From: Glandiceps talaboti
Lineage: Eukaryota > Hemichordata > Enteropneusta > Spengelidae
NCBI RefSeq assembly: GCF_964340395.1
Contig: NC_135558.1
Location: 11,146,501-11,210,500 of the forward strand
Length of the DNA stretch: 64,000 nt
Direction: 5' to 3'
The notes below the pieces were generated by a model. It was not told the DNA's origin, did not search any database, and saw only the letters and a program-made list of their open reading frames with translations. This document shows positions 42,106 to 53,760 of this stretch, piece after piece. The position numbers and the translations under genes are program-made. The number at the start of each line of letters is the position of its first letter. Position 1 is the stretch's first letter.

Positions 42106-45100
42106 TAAGCTGTAAGATATCAAGTTTGTGAGTAGTATAGTTAGTTTGTGATTATTTAGATTCTCTAGTTTTAGTTTTCCTTATAACAATGTGTTCTCAT
42201 GGCAAGTATATTACCCAATTTGTGTAATTTCATAAAAAAATTAACATAATCCTATAAAAGCATATAGGAAGTCATATCGACTACAGCCTATAACAACATT
42301 ATACAATGCACATGCCAAGTTGTGCACATTCAAACAAAAAACATCAGATTTGTACCCTGGTCATTCTACATCATGACAATGCACGCTTAAGTCATTGGTT
42401 TTCAGTGCTCAAATATGAGTCAAAACATGCAGAATCATTATTATTTTGCTAATGGTTTCTCAAATTAAACTTGTGCAGGTATAGTTATAATATTCTTCAC
42501 TATTTCTCATTATTTAAAACTAGAAAATATTTGTGTCAAATATTAGGAATAATATCTAATTGCAATATCAGCATTCTTCATCCCTACAAAGATGTCCTCT
42601 AAAACCTTTAATACCTGTATTCCCCGAGAAATACTTCTGCTACTTTTTTTTTCTGTGTTAGCAGGAAAGCTGCCCTTTCAGAGTATACACATGGGAAGAT
42701 GAGTATAAGTTTAATATAGTCTGTGGACAACCTTTCACGTCACAAGTAGTTTTAATAAAGTCTTCACTTGTGTAACAGCCTAGTTCAGCTGCACTCTGCT
42801 TCAATTGTGTTGTTTTTTTCCATAAAAGAGAGACCTTATTCTAAAATTAGAAACCCATTAGGCATAGAGAGTAAAATCCATTATTTTTCCAAATTAATTT
42901 TCCCGGGTTTCATTTATGGTTTTATCACAAGTGACACTAAAATTAGTCAAATGAATCAATGTCCTCCAGGTGCCGTAAGTGTTATTAGTGTAATAGCTAT
43001 TCTTGGGCTCTGTTAACGAAAGTGATATCAGTTAAACACTTGTAAACATCTTTTTAAAACTTCAATTTTTATTTTAGCTAAATTTGGACAGACAAAATCA
43101 TTCCACTTGTCAAATGAAAACACAGTTACACAAAATAAATTTTCATCATCAACATATTTCAAATGACAAATCTTGGAATCTAATATGAATGTTACACCCC
43201 AATGTATAAGAAAACAATGGAACACTTTCTTTAGGCAGGTATCCCATGACATTGCCAACTGCCATCACCTCGTCTTCTGAATCAAAATGTTTGCAGGTTG
43301 TCAAAAGAGGGCACACTATGCATTCCTTCTGGCTTCAATGTGCTGGCAATTTCCTGTACAAGGAAAGCTTCCTAGCACAAGGAACAGAATATTTGTAAAT
43401 TTACATTTAGATGTACACTAAGTAGATCTAATCTTTTATCCAATCTATAATATCGACAGTTATAGGTGTTATCTTACAAATTCAGTATTTGAAATCAAGC
43501 AATGTGAATAATGATACTAGGAGTGTCTAAGAGATGAAACCTTTCAGATGCAGATACAACATGTAGCATCTCAGGAGAAAATTACACATCTCAACAAAGA
43601 GAAGCCGAACATAGTACTTATCATTGATGGTGTGAGACATGACTAATCTGTTGCCTAGCAACCCATCTTTTTCATCATCCTCATCCCATTTCAATAATGC
43701 ATGTCATTTTAAGTGTTTTTGTCTCTGAATGCTACTTTCTGCGCATACAAGCATACACTTTGACCGTGTTCACATTTAAGAAAATTGACTTTGAGTTAAA
43801 ATATGACTCAGAACAAGCAGCTTAAACCTAAAGATTGTCACATACTAAATACAACTTGTAAAGGTGTCATACCTTTACTTCTTGCTCTGAATATACAAAA
43901 TATATTAAAAGTATAAAAGGCAATGTAACTGAAACCAGAAAGATATCTTTTCAGCATTGCTATTCTTTATTTTGACCTATATATAATTGTTTACATACCG
44001 GTAATTTTGAATTCACCTTGTGATCAAAACTACTTATGGTCCCATATTTACAATTTGATGAAAAACAAAACAGTCACCATACATTGTACATGTAGCCATT
44101 TCATGATTGTGCAACTATGGACATCAAGCCAGAATACAGGTGTGCAAATCTGACAAGTACTGGCAACAGTACAACATGTACCTTTTTCATTATTGTTGCC
44201 TCTTCTATGCCAGATTTACTAATTTTTAGATCTATCTTTTAAAGAGGTCGCACGTTACAGTTATGGTGAAAATAATTTTCTGGATACTCTTAAGCACAAA
44301 GACACATGTGTATACAGGTAAGATAAATCCATCCTTACATTTGTTTCCCTCTAAGCTAACTGAGAAAGCCATGGGATATAATCTATAACCAAATTCACTG
44401 ACTATAAACAGGAAGAATTTTCTATTACAAGTTCTAAATGATTCACCGTTGAGCAGTCAAGCCATGCTTCTGGGCAACAGTAATGACCATGATCTAATTA
44501 CAATTCAAGGACAGTAATGTTATCTACAACTTGTAATTATTTCAACCGACACAGTTTCTACCTGTGGAATTCCAAATTGCTATTTCAGGAGCATAATATC
44601 TCCTAGTCTAACTACATATTTTGTTCCAAATATTTCAGTCAAGCTAATAATGGTGAAATGCAAAGGGAAGATTTGTCATACAGGATTTCGGTGATAAATA
44701 TTGTAATTTCTTCCCTCAAAGTCTTGTTGGAATTCCATATTTCTATTTCAGGTTTAAACATCTTCTCAATATTTGTTTGTTTGTTTGCTTGTTTGTTTGT
44801 TTGTTAATTCCAAACCCTTTTAAATCTGAATCAGCCAGCCGGTGGGGATAAATATTGAGAATTCTTTCTTCAGAGTTTTCCAGATTCAGAGTCTCTTGTA
44901 TGTACAGTGACAAACTTTTTGACATATTTTTTTAGTTTTGCACTTTACTGAATTACAAATGTAGACTTGGGCTACGTTATTTCTCATTATTTTTTAAAAT
45001 GTAAAAACATACAAACATTATTTTATTATTCCAAATTCCAATTTCTTATCCATGTGGCTGACCTTTCTCATGTCCTCATATCTATCATTAAAACAGATAA

Positions 45101-45140
45101 TATCCCTTCCCCACCCTACCCAAGTAGTTACCTTTGGGGT
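42106..45140. other. No gene seen
   Basis: A+T-rich sequence. Only a duplicated TTCCAAATTGCTATTTCAGG-like piece near 44570 and 44732 and a (TTTG)n run at 44776-44805 stand out. Confidence 0.5.
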
Positions 45141-45144
45141 CATC

Positions 45145-45265
45145 TAATAAAAGACAACTTTTCTTGCTGTGGGTCAAAGTGATAAACACTTAATTTTTTG
45201 TGAATCATCATTTAAAACATGGGGGCACCAAATTTTGGCGTGCCATATATTCAATTGTGCACTGT
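45145..45265. repeat. Dispersed repeat, copy 2 (see 32376-32500)
   Basis: Same order of shared blocks as copy 1. It lies directly next to the family-A element at 45272. Confidence 0.7.
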
Positions 45266-45271
45266 CAGGGG

Positions 45272-45330
45272 TAGTCTGGATGCAAACCTGGTCTCCGACA
45301 GAGAAATCTGAAAAGGATAGCACTAGACTA
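45272..45330. mobile_element. Family-A mini-element, 59 bp
   Basis: Starts TAGTCTGGATGCAAACCTGG and ends CACTAGACTA, the same head as 29548 with a shorter tail. Confidence 0.65.
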
Positions 45331-46484
45331 TGTCATGTCAGGAGCACATTAAATTAGATTATAGAAAACAGTATGGTGACTCTTGGAAAAGTCAGTATAA
45401 TTACTCCAAGGATGACTGTACTGATAAAAATTTCTATTCACAAAGTCAAAACATTTCTAGGAATGGAATCCTAAATTTTCGCCAACATCTCCGGAGTGTG
45501 ACTCTCGCATGAATGATTATGTTTTCTTTTCATGTTTGATTTTCAGAACATCCTTGGCAAGTCTTAGAAACCAAGACATATCCTACAGAGTTCTTGTTAA
45601 TATGCAATTAGTAATTTATTTACTCAAGAAGTCCATAAGCATATCCCCTACTGAGCAGCATGAAGAAGTACTTGATGATGAAATAAACATGTTTTACACC
45701 ATGACTGTACAATTAATTTACATTTAATTATGTAACTGTTAAGCCATTATGTCAATAGGGGGTTGATATGTTTTCATTGAAGTACACTGATGGATGATTT
45801 GTAAAGATAACAATAACACAGAACACACATAATGATGTAGTGAAACACAAGTACTGGGTGCTGATGTATGTTGTTGGTTTTTTTTGGTGCTGGATTTATT
45901 TTCGATGAATACATACCAAAGCTTTTTCGACAGAAATAAGATCATGCTAACATACACTAACACATACTAGTTATCAGATTTTTATATCAAAGTCTTGCAA
46001 AAGGTGTCAATAACAGTTGCACTGAATACAGTGGGTTGACCAGTAATATTGTCAACTTTCTCCCTCCATTGCCCACCAAATTGAAATGTGCCCGACACAT
46101 CCTCGATGCCATTCCACCAAATTGTTCATGCGCCATTCCCTAAATAATACCATTTACCATGATAAAGTCACACACATCATGTCTACTGGCTGGGTGACTG
46201 CTAAGTTGTACACCATTCATTCTATCTCACCATTCCATAGTTACTACAGAATCCAATCCCTTCATACTATTCCATGGTTCGGTAGAATACATATCAATTT
46301 TGAACTTTTTCTTTTTAGGTACCCTGCAAGTCTCATTGAATTTTCTAATTATACTGGATAGTGACGGAGTGTACATGTAGATGAGTCACAGATCCAGCAA
46401 GTAACCAGGCTAGTCTCACATTACATCATAAAGGTACATGTACTATAACCTAGGTATATGTGCTTTGATTACTTTGTGATGACA

Positions 46485-46914
46485 CAAGTCTAGTTCCTGA
46501 TGGACCATATTCCGATTTTACACTAGCATTATCTTCATACTTTACCGTCTAGTCAATCTCGTTACTCAAAACATTAATTATGGTTCAACCCCATGGTGGG
46601 CGAAGCACAAACAGTGCATGTCAGTAGTAATCCATCACAAATTGACAGGCTGTCGTCATCGCTTATTACTATTCATTTGGTACAGCTGTTTCAGTTTTGA
46701 CTATGATATGCTAATGTCCAACCAGGACTCCACCTCCAGTCTGTTTAAATCACATGGGGACATGACAACATCATCATGTTTACATGTATATGAACACTGT
46801 AGGGGGTACGTGAGCACAGAATTCTGTGCAAGAGTAAAGAAGATTGACTAGATGGTAAAGTATGAAAATAACGCTAGTGTAAAATCGAAATAATGTCTGT
46901 CAGGAACTAGACTA
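46485..46914. mobile_element. 430-bp element with about 76-bp terminal inverted repeats
   Basis: Left arm 46487-46562: AGTCTAGTTCCTGATGGACC, then GATTTTACACTAGCATTATC, then TTCATACTTTACCGTCTAGT. The right arm (46838-46913), reverse-complemented, follows the same series with few changes. TGATGACA/TGATGACC flank it, a possible 8-bp TSD with one mismatch. The 77-codon open frame inside (46618-46851) runs into the right arm and shows no transposase motif. Confidence 0.82.
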
Positions 46915-47726
46915 TGATGACCCATACCTCCTGTTTGATCTGAGGTCAGGTGTCAACCATAATATGATTTGTTATGTTAAGACCACCCCAAGCTCCTAAA
47001 ATTGTCTGTTTTTAGTTGATAAGTGATTTTATACTTTGTTAGGGTACATGTATGTAAACTTTGATAGGGATAATAATAGTTCCCAACTCTATCAAGTTAC
47101 ATGAGAACTTAAAAAGATCGTGGGTAACACTGAAATGTGATGTCTTCAACCAGCTACATGTATGTATACCACTGATCCAAACATCATAATTTTTCAGTCA
47201 AGATGTGACGTATTTGGTTAGGAAAACATGCATGTAAGCTTTACTTGGGATAATAGGTGTGTTACATTCTCGCAAACCAGAGCTATTATTGCTTTGAAGT
47301 AAGGGATCGGCTCATTAAGAACTGCACCATCGCTCAGTTGCCTTACTTTACCCACAATCCTTTGCAATAGAGCAGAATGAGGCAGTTCACTCAGATAATT
47401 TTGTATAAACATGGGTACAATGTACAATGGAGTATGTAATTTTCTCATTTCATTCCACAGGGACAATAAGAAAAGATAGACTTCTAGTTTCACCTAATTA
47501 TGAGTAATGGATTATAGTGCAATGGCAGAATAATTGACTGTGTTCATTCACATTCACAGAGAACCTATTACACCAAGCTGTCCTGTATTACGTTGTTATT
47601 GTTTTCTCATTTTCAATATAAAATTGAAATATGACAGAAATATGTAATCAATATCACTGAATTATGATTCTGGATTTCATATCTCTCTTGAGAATTGTGC
47701 TGTTTTGTTCATGAAGCGTGACGAGA

Positions 47727-48045
47727 GTTTTGTTTAGTTGGAAAAACAACAACAATACTTCAAAGGTCGACATTGAACAAAACTGTGATGTTCATGAACA
47801 TGTATATCACAGAAATATGACCTCGGGTATTAATAACGTAAACTTGATTTAACAAAAGTCATGTTTCAATTTTGAAAATTTTCAGAATTTTGTTTAGTTG
47901 GAAAAACAACAACAATACTTCAAAGGTCGACATTGAACAAAACTGTGATGTTCATGAACATGTATATCACAGAAATATGACCTCAGATATTAATAATGTA
48001 AACTTGATTTAACAAAAGTCACGTTTGAATTTTGAAAATTTCACA
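47727..48045. repeat. 160-bp tandem duplication, nearly identical copies
   Basis: TTTTGTTTAGTTGGAAAAAC starts both copies (47727 and 47887). They continue through AGGTCGACATTGAACAAAAC and ATGTTCATGAACATGTATAT with only about five differences. Recent event. A (CAA)n run follows at 48060-48091. Confidence 0.93.
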
Positions 48046-48060
48046 TACACAGTATACTGC

Positions 48061-48091
<31 letters not shown>

Positions 48092-48289
48092 TGTTGCAAC
48101 AACATTAACAATATCAAGGATGTAAAAAATTTTCCAACATTTCATCTACAATTTAGTAAAACATAGTTTAATACGAGAATGAATCCATATCTTGATTTCA
48201 TAATTATTTTCAGTCTTTATGAGTATGATTGAAAGGTCCTTTGCTTAGAGTGTTATTAAACATACATGTATATGTACATTTGTATGCAG

Positions 48290-48740
48290 AAATAATCGAT
48301 TCCCATGAGTCAAATTCATACTAAGCACATAGCCTCAGCCTTGTCTATAGATAGAGATTGGCTTAGATTGCATTTCACCTCCCACAAAATGAAATCCTGG
48401 ACATGAATGAAGAGAGATCATCTCGGCTAATGTACATGTATAAGTGAATGAAAAATTAACACAAGTCAAATTCATACTAACAGATAGCCTCAGTCCTCTC
48501 TAACGAGATTTGCTTAGACTGCAGTCCCTCTCCCACTACATGAAAACCAGGACATGATGTCGGATAATGTACATGTACTGCAGAATGAGTAATTAATACG
48601 TGTCAAAATCATACAAACACACACATTGTACATTGTACAGAACTCGGACATACATATAACCTGTCTATAACCTGTCTACAGGTAACAGCTGAGACTTTGT
48701 ATTCACTCGCCCTCCCACACTATGGTACAACATGTATGCA
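48290..48740. repeat. Tandem repeat, units about 135-155 bp, 3 copies
   Basis: Units share GTCAAATTCATACTAA, ATAGCCTCAG, GATTTGCTTAGACTGCA and CTCCCAC..ATGAAA..AGGACATGA. Confidence 0.75.
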
Positions 48741-50780
48741 GGACATCAACCGCACAGTATCGGCCATTGACTTTTAGACAGACCGACTAAAACAAGAATT
48801 TACAAATGTACACATAAGCTAATATATATAAACACATTTATCTGCCCTACATACCATTTAATCTAATGACATGTTATAAATATTTTTAATGAAAACTTCA
48901 AGCGGTATCACACTCTTTGATCAGTGTCAGACAGTCTTTTTTATTCTCAGTAGACCACAACTCAGTTTGTCTCTTTATAAACAAGGCTACTGTTTTATAG
49001 TTGAAAACCACAACATATTAAACCAGACAGGATGAACCCTGAGAATACAGGAAGCCGATGACAACTTACACAAGGCTAAACATCTACCTTGGAATCTTAC
49101 ATTGTGTGTGTATATGTATGTCTAACTTTAAGGACACTGACCCCAGAGATGGAATTATGTAGACTATTTTTATTCTCTACTTCAGGTTGATCAACTTGAT
49201 CAACAATTCCACCATATACAGATAGATCAAGGAGCCAGTGTCTCACCAATGATGTTGTACAATGTAAGGAATTTTTGGGTGGAAATCTGTCAGAGTATTG
49301 AGCATGACAGAACAGACAAGATAAAAGCACTAAAAACATACACACATGTACATGTATACTAGTATTACTACTAACTTTACATGTATACGTTACAAACATA
49401 AGGTGAAATACTTGAGTAAAGTACATGTACTCTCCAATGCCATGATCAATATTGTGAAACTCATTGACTGGTAAAAAAATATCAAACAAACCATTGATTT
49501 ATGAATACTAATGTAACCTTATGCTGTGAATTGTACTTATTTCACTTAGTTCAAAACAAAACATACTGCATTGTGGCGAGATACGCTAGAGTTAACACCA
49601 AGGGGCAAGGGGCAATGACCGTTTCACCATTCTAGCTATTGAAAAATGCATACGGGTAATCATGGGATCAACTATTGTGGAAGATAGAGAGGTTTAAAGA
49701 AAACAACTGCTAAAGGTATGAGGTCATCCTCATAACACAAATAAAACACATACTTCTACACACATACTTCCAATCTGCAATCTCTAATCTTCTCAAATAT
49801 GGAGTTATTTGTTAGCTGTTTGTGTTGGTTTGATAGCATTTAATGTCTATCTTCAACTTACAAAATATGTGTGTACCCACATGTGTGTGCTTGTCAACAT
49901 TTTGTACATCCTGGTCATTCCTGTCAATAAACACCAAAGACTAATAGATGTGCAAATAGTAACAAAACTCAATCATTTTCAGCAAGGTTAGGGGACACTT
50001 TTAACAGAAAGGGGTACCACTTACATAATGTCTTGTCCACTATACCATCATTTTGATGGGGAATCCCTAATATCATTGTTGAACTTAGGTAGATCTGCCT
50101 ATATACTGTAACCTACTTAGTGTATCACCTATGAAACACACACTGCTTTTGTACACATACATTTGTATGACTGCAGTCAATAACTTGAATAAGAATCAAA
50201 ATGCAATTCTGACAATAATGTACAAAGTTCCCTATACATTTTGTACATTTTTGTACTTTCAACTAATAGCTCTATTTATCAGTGGAAATTTTAACTTCAC
50301 TTTATGGACATTACTCTAAATAAGGTTTATGTGCTAATAATATAAAACAATGTTGACCTATGTATAACATGTCTAATGGTGTAATGAGTGACTCAGCAAT
50401 ATCATTCTAACACAAACATACATGGAGAACAATGTTCTTCCAACTTTGTGGAGTCATTTGTTGTACCAGTAACATTTGTACTGTGCAATCCCCAGCATTG
50501 TTATAATCCTCAAAGCTTCAATACATGTAACGATCCAAAATTTCATGAATCCAATATCGTCTAGACCTTTATGCTATTATAGCCTGTCTTCATCAATACG
50601 TGTGATTTTTGCACTACTTCTCACTAACACTAACACTACAGTTTGCAATCCCATCAGCATCAACCCTTTATTTACCCATACCCCCAATGGCCATTAACAG
50701 AGCCGATATGTGTCAGTTTCAACTCCAGTGTTCATCTTTTAGTGAGAGGTGAAGCAAAAATCACATATTGCAATGCAGAG
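48741..50780. other. No gene seen
   Basis: Open frames here (for example 130 codons at 49097-49489, minus strand) have no recognisable domain and no supporting splice structure. Confidence 0.5.
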
Positions 50781-50782
50781 AG

Positions 50783-50972
50783 TCTAACACTAGCCTGTCC
50801 ACTGTGCTTTGAGATACATCATTAGCTGCTCCCACCTCCTAGCCCTCGTATTGTATAATACATCGTTAGCTGGTCATACCTCCTAGCCCTTGTATTGTAT
50901 AATCTGAGGGCTAGTAGGAGGTACGACCAGCTAACAATGTATCTCAAAGCGCATAAGACAGGTTAGTCTAAC
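50783..50972. mobile_element. Hairpin element with internal duplication
   Basis: Left arm: CTAGCCTGTCCACTGTGC, TTTGAGATACATCATTAGC, CACCTCCTAGCCCTC. Right arm, reverse-complemented: CTAACCTGTCTTATGCGC, TTTGAGATACATTGTTAGC, TACCTCCTACTAGCCCTC. The segment ACATCGTTAGCTGGTCATAC (then CTCCTAGCCCT) is repeated once more in the middle. Confidence 0.78.
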
Positions 50973-52355
50973 ACACTTATCCAATATACATGTAAAATAT
51001 GCATACAGTTTAAAGTCTTGTGTGTATATTGTCTGGACTCAGAGAAGGAAATGACCTTGCCAACCTCATCAGGATACAGGGTAATATACCAGGCAATAAA
51101 GTTAACAAGTAGGTTCAAGTAAACTTACCAAACATGTGGTTACAAACATGTGGTTGTTAGTGCAGAAGTACTTCTACAGTTTGGTATGAAGTAAGATGAA
51201 AAATTGCACAAAAGTTTCAATATCACATTGTAAAGGCAACTCTAAAGACATGTAACTGTGTAGTCATTAGACATGGCTCAACTCTCCAGGTGCACGGCAA
51301 TAAATTTATTATCATATTATTATTAACATACAGAACTTTATCTTTTAATCCATAGATTTGATAATTTCATATATAAATCTACATTTAAGAGATTGCATGT
51401 TGCAGAGTTGGTGAAAAGACCTTTCAGGGTACCCCTACTGTAGGTCTAAAGAAATGCAGCCTTGCCTTTGTTCTGCCTATATATTTTCTTCAATATGAGT
51501 GAGAAAATAACTTGAAATAGCGCCGATCGGAAATGTTGCAGGATATTGGTGAAATCAACTGACCAAGCATGGAAAAGTGAAAAGTGAGAACACTGGGTGG
51601 GACTGGTGGGTATTAACTCAAAGTATACAACTGACTTTGAGAACTTTTCCAGATGAAAGCTACAAAGATAATGTACTTGAAGTTTTACATACCTACACTT
51701 TATTATGCCTGCAGCTCGGCACTACCTATTATACAAATACATGTATTTCGACCACCGCTAAGTATTGCATTTCCTTGGAATCCAAGTAATACCTGCCTCA
51801 AGAGAAGATGACGTACATGAAAAGACTGCTTTAATGTGTAGCAGATATGATGCACATGTAGATGCATTCCGTGTGCCTAAAAGCTATGACCAAAAATCAA
51901 CAATACTTAACTACTAGTCCATTTGCTTTTCCTTGAAGTCTTGAAAGCTTCAACAAAAGAAGAGTTGTTGTAAAATACATGCAGCGATGTGTAAATCTGA
52001 TTCAGACATATTTTATATACATATACCTGGTGGCTACCATCAACATCAACAGTGAGGAATTCTAGCACAATATATATAATTTGAGAACAGTTCATATTTC
52101 TTATACCTGATGGCAGTATTATCAGCTAATGTCCAAATAATGTTCATATGTTTAATCTTCTTTGTGTTTGAGTTCAGCAAATGCACAAAATATAGAAGGC
52201 TTACGACAGTTCATTTCAAATTTCTTATACCTGATTGATAGCTATTACCAATAATCAACTACATGTACAAAAAAATGTAGCTATACACATGTCTGGGTAG
52301 TCTACAAGATAGATATTCATGCCACACTACCAGTGACTCACAATATACTTAACTA

Positions 52356-52425
52356 TATTTGATTGGCTGCAACGAAATCTGGTTGCACTGTGTGATTGGC
52401 TGCAACGAAATCTGGTTGCACTATG
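52356..52425. repeat. 33-bp direct duplication
   Basis: GATTGGCTGCAACGAAATCT then GGTTGCACT occurs twice in a row without visible change. Confidence 0.93.
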
Positions 52426-52969
52426 CAGGATAATGGGCAGTTTAGTAAAGTCGTGGTTCAGAAGCCTGATAGGACTGAACAACACAAAGTATTTTACAAC
52501 TTGTAACTTCTGGTGAGTCTGAGCAGTCATAACATATAAGGAGCATAAAACGGTCTGTTGCTATAATGTAAAAGTTTGATGACAATTCAATTTGATTTCA
52601 TATACTGTAGTACCTTGAGGTTATTATTACCAGCAAACACAAATCCACACTGTTAGTTGTTTGCATTTCTTGGGCGTTTGAGCAAAGCCTCAACACATGA
52701 ATCAATGTAGACAACATACATCATGCAGACTTTTACAACACCCAAGTTCAATGACTGTACATGTAATTCGCTTACTGAAGGATCACAAGACCATACTTTG
52801 ACATTTTTATGATACAAAACAGATTTCCGAGCATCAGACTTGCTGGTTTCACCAGAAATGTAATGCATAACTTGACATCACCCTGCAGGTCAAGCCCTGT
52901 CAATGTCTATCCATGGTTAGTGCATTCCCAGGACAGCTTTGAACTGTAAGAGATTATGGTAGGCTTTGT

Positions 52970-53660
52970 TTGGATTTGTAATGATAATAACTTACGACCC
53001 ATGCAAAGGGATGCTATAATACTAAAATTTAATTTTCATACACATTTTTGGATGGCATTGAAACAGTAGCAGAATATGGTGACCTTGTCTGAATTGCTGG
53101 TAATGATAATAACTTACTAAGACCCATGCAAAGGGATGCTGTCAATTCTAAAATTTAATTTTCATACACAACATTTTTGGACAGCTTTGAACAAACACAG
53201 AATATTGTGGCCTGTCTGCAATGCTGCAGGTGATGATAATAACTTACCAAGACCCATGCAAAGGGCCACTATAAAAGTATAAACTCTACATTTTAATTTT
53301 CATACACATTTGTTTAAGATGGCTTTGAGTAGTAACTGGGTATGGAAAGCTTTGCCTAACAATGATAAATCATTACAACCCATGCAAAAAGGACACTATA
53401 CTGTACATCATCACGTATATTCCACATTTCAATTTTTATACAGGGGTTTGTCTGTTTAATATCAAGAGCATCAATTTGAAGCTTTGCAGGAGCCTGGATG
53501 AATTATTTTCTTCCGTTTTACATCATGCTACCAATAATATCTTCTTCTCCTAATCTTAGTTGTGAGTGGACAAGTACATAAATATAAATCTAACCTACGC
53601 TACTACAATCCGTGCAAAATGACACTACAAATTCTACATTTCAATTTTGATACAGGGATT
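52970..53660. repeat. Tandem repeat, unit about 120-130 bp, about 5-6 copies
   Basis: Core GACCCATGCAAAGGGATGC at about 52995, 53120 and 53252, and in diverged form at 53378 and 53606. It is followed each time by TTTAATTTTCATACACA or a variant. Confidence 0.85.
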
Positions 53661-53695
53661 TGTCTGTACGGTATCAGAAGAATCACAGGGTTTGC

Positions 53696-53760
53696 TCTCT
53701 TTTTTTGCCTTTTTCTTTTTTCTTTTTTTTTTTTGCCTTTTTTTTTTTTTTTTTTTGCTT
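53696..53760. repeat. Poly-T / pyrimidine tract
   Basis: About 65 bp of T with a few C and G. The open frames across it are Phe-rich artefacts. Confidence 0.95.

Noticed and set aside
46618-46851. 77-codon frame inside the 430-bp inverted-repeat element, considered as transposase remnant
   Set aside because: Too short, no DDE/D or zinc-finger pattern, and it runs into the terminal repeat.
47218-47493. 91-codon minus-strand frame with LSELPHSALLQRIVGKVRQL
   Set aside because: It overlaps the dispersed CGCAAACCAG repeat and has no recognised homologue, so it is more likely repeat sequence.
51907-52095. Minus-strand frame ending at a donor-like CAG|GTATAT, considered as an exon
   Set aside because: Peptide near the junction (EFLTVDVDGSHQ) does not match FAM102 exon 1 and the phase is 0 rather than the required 2.
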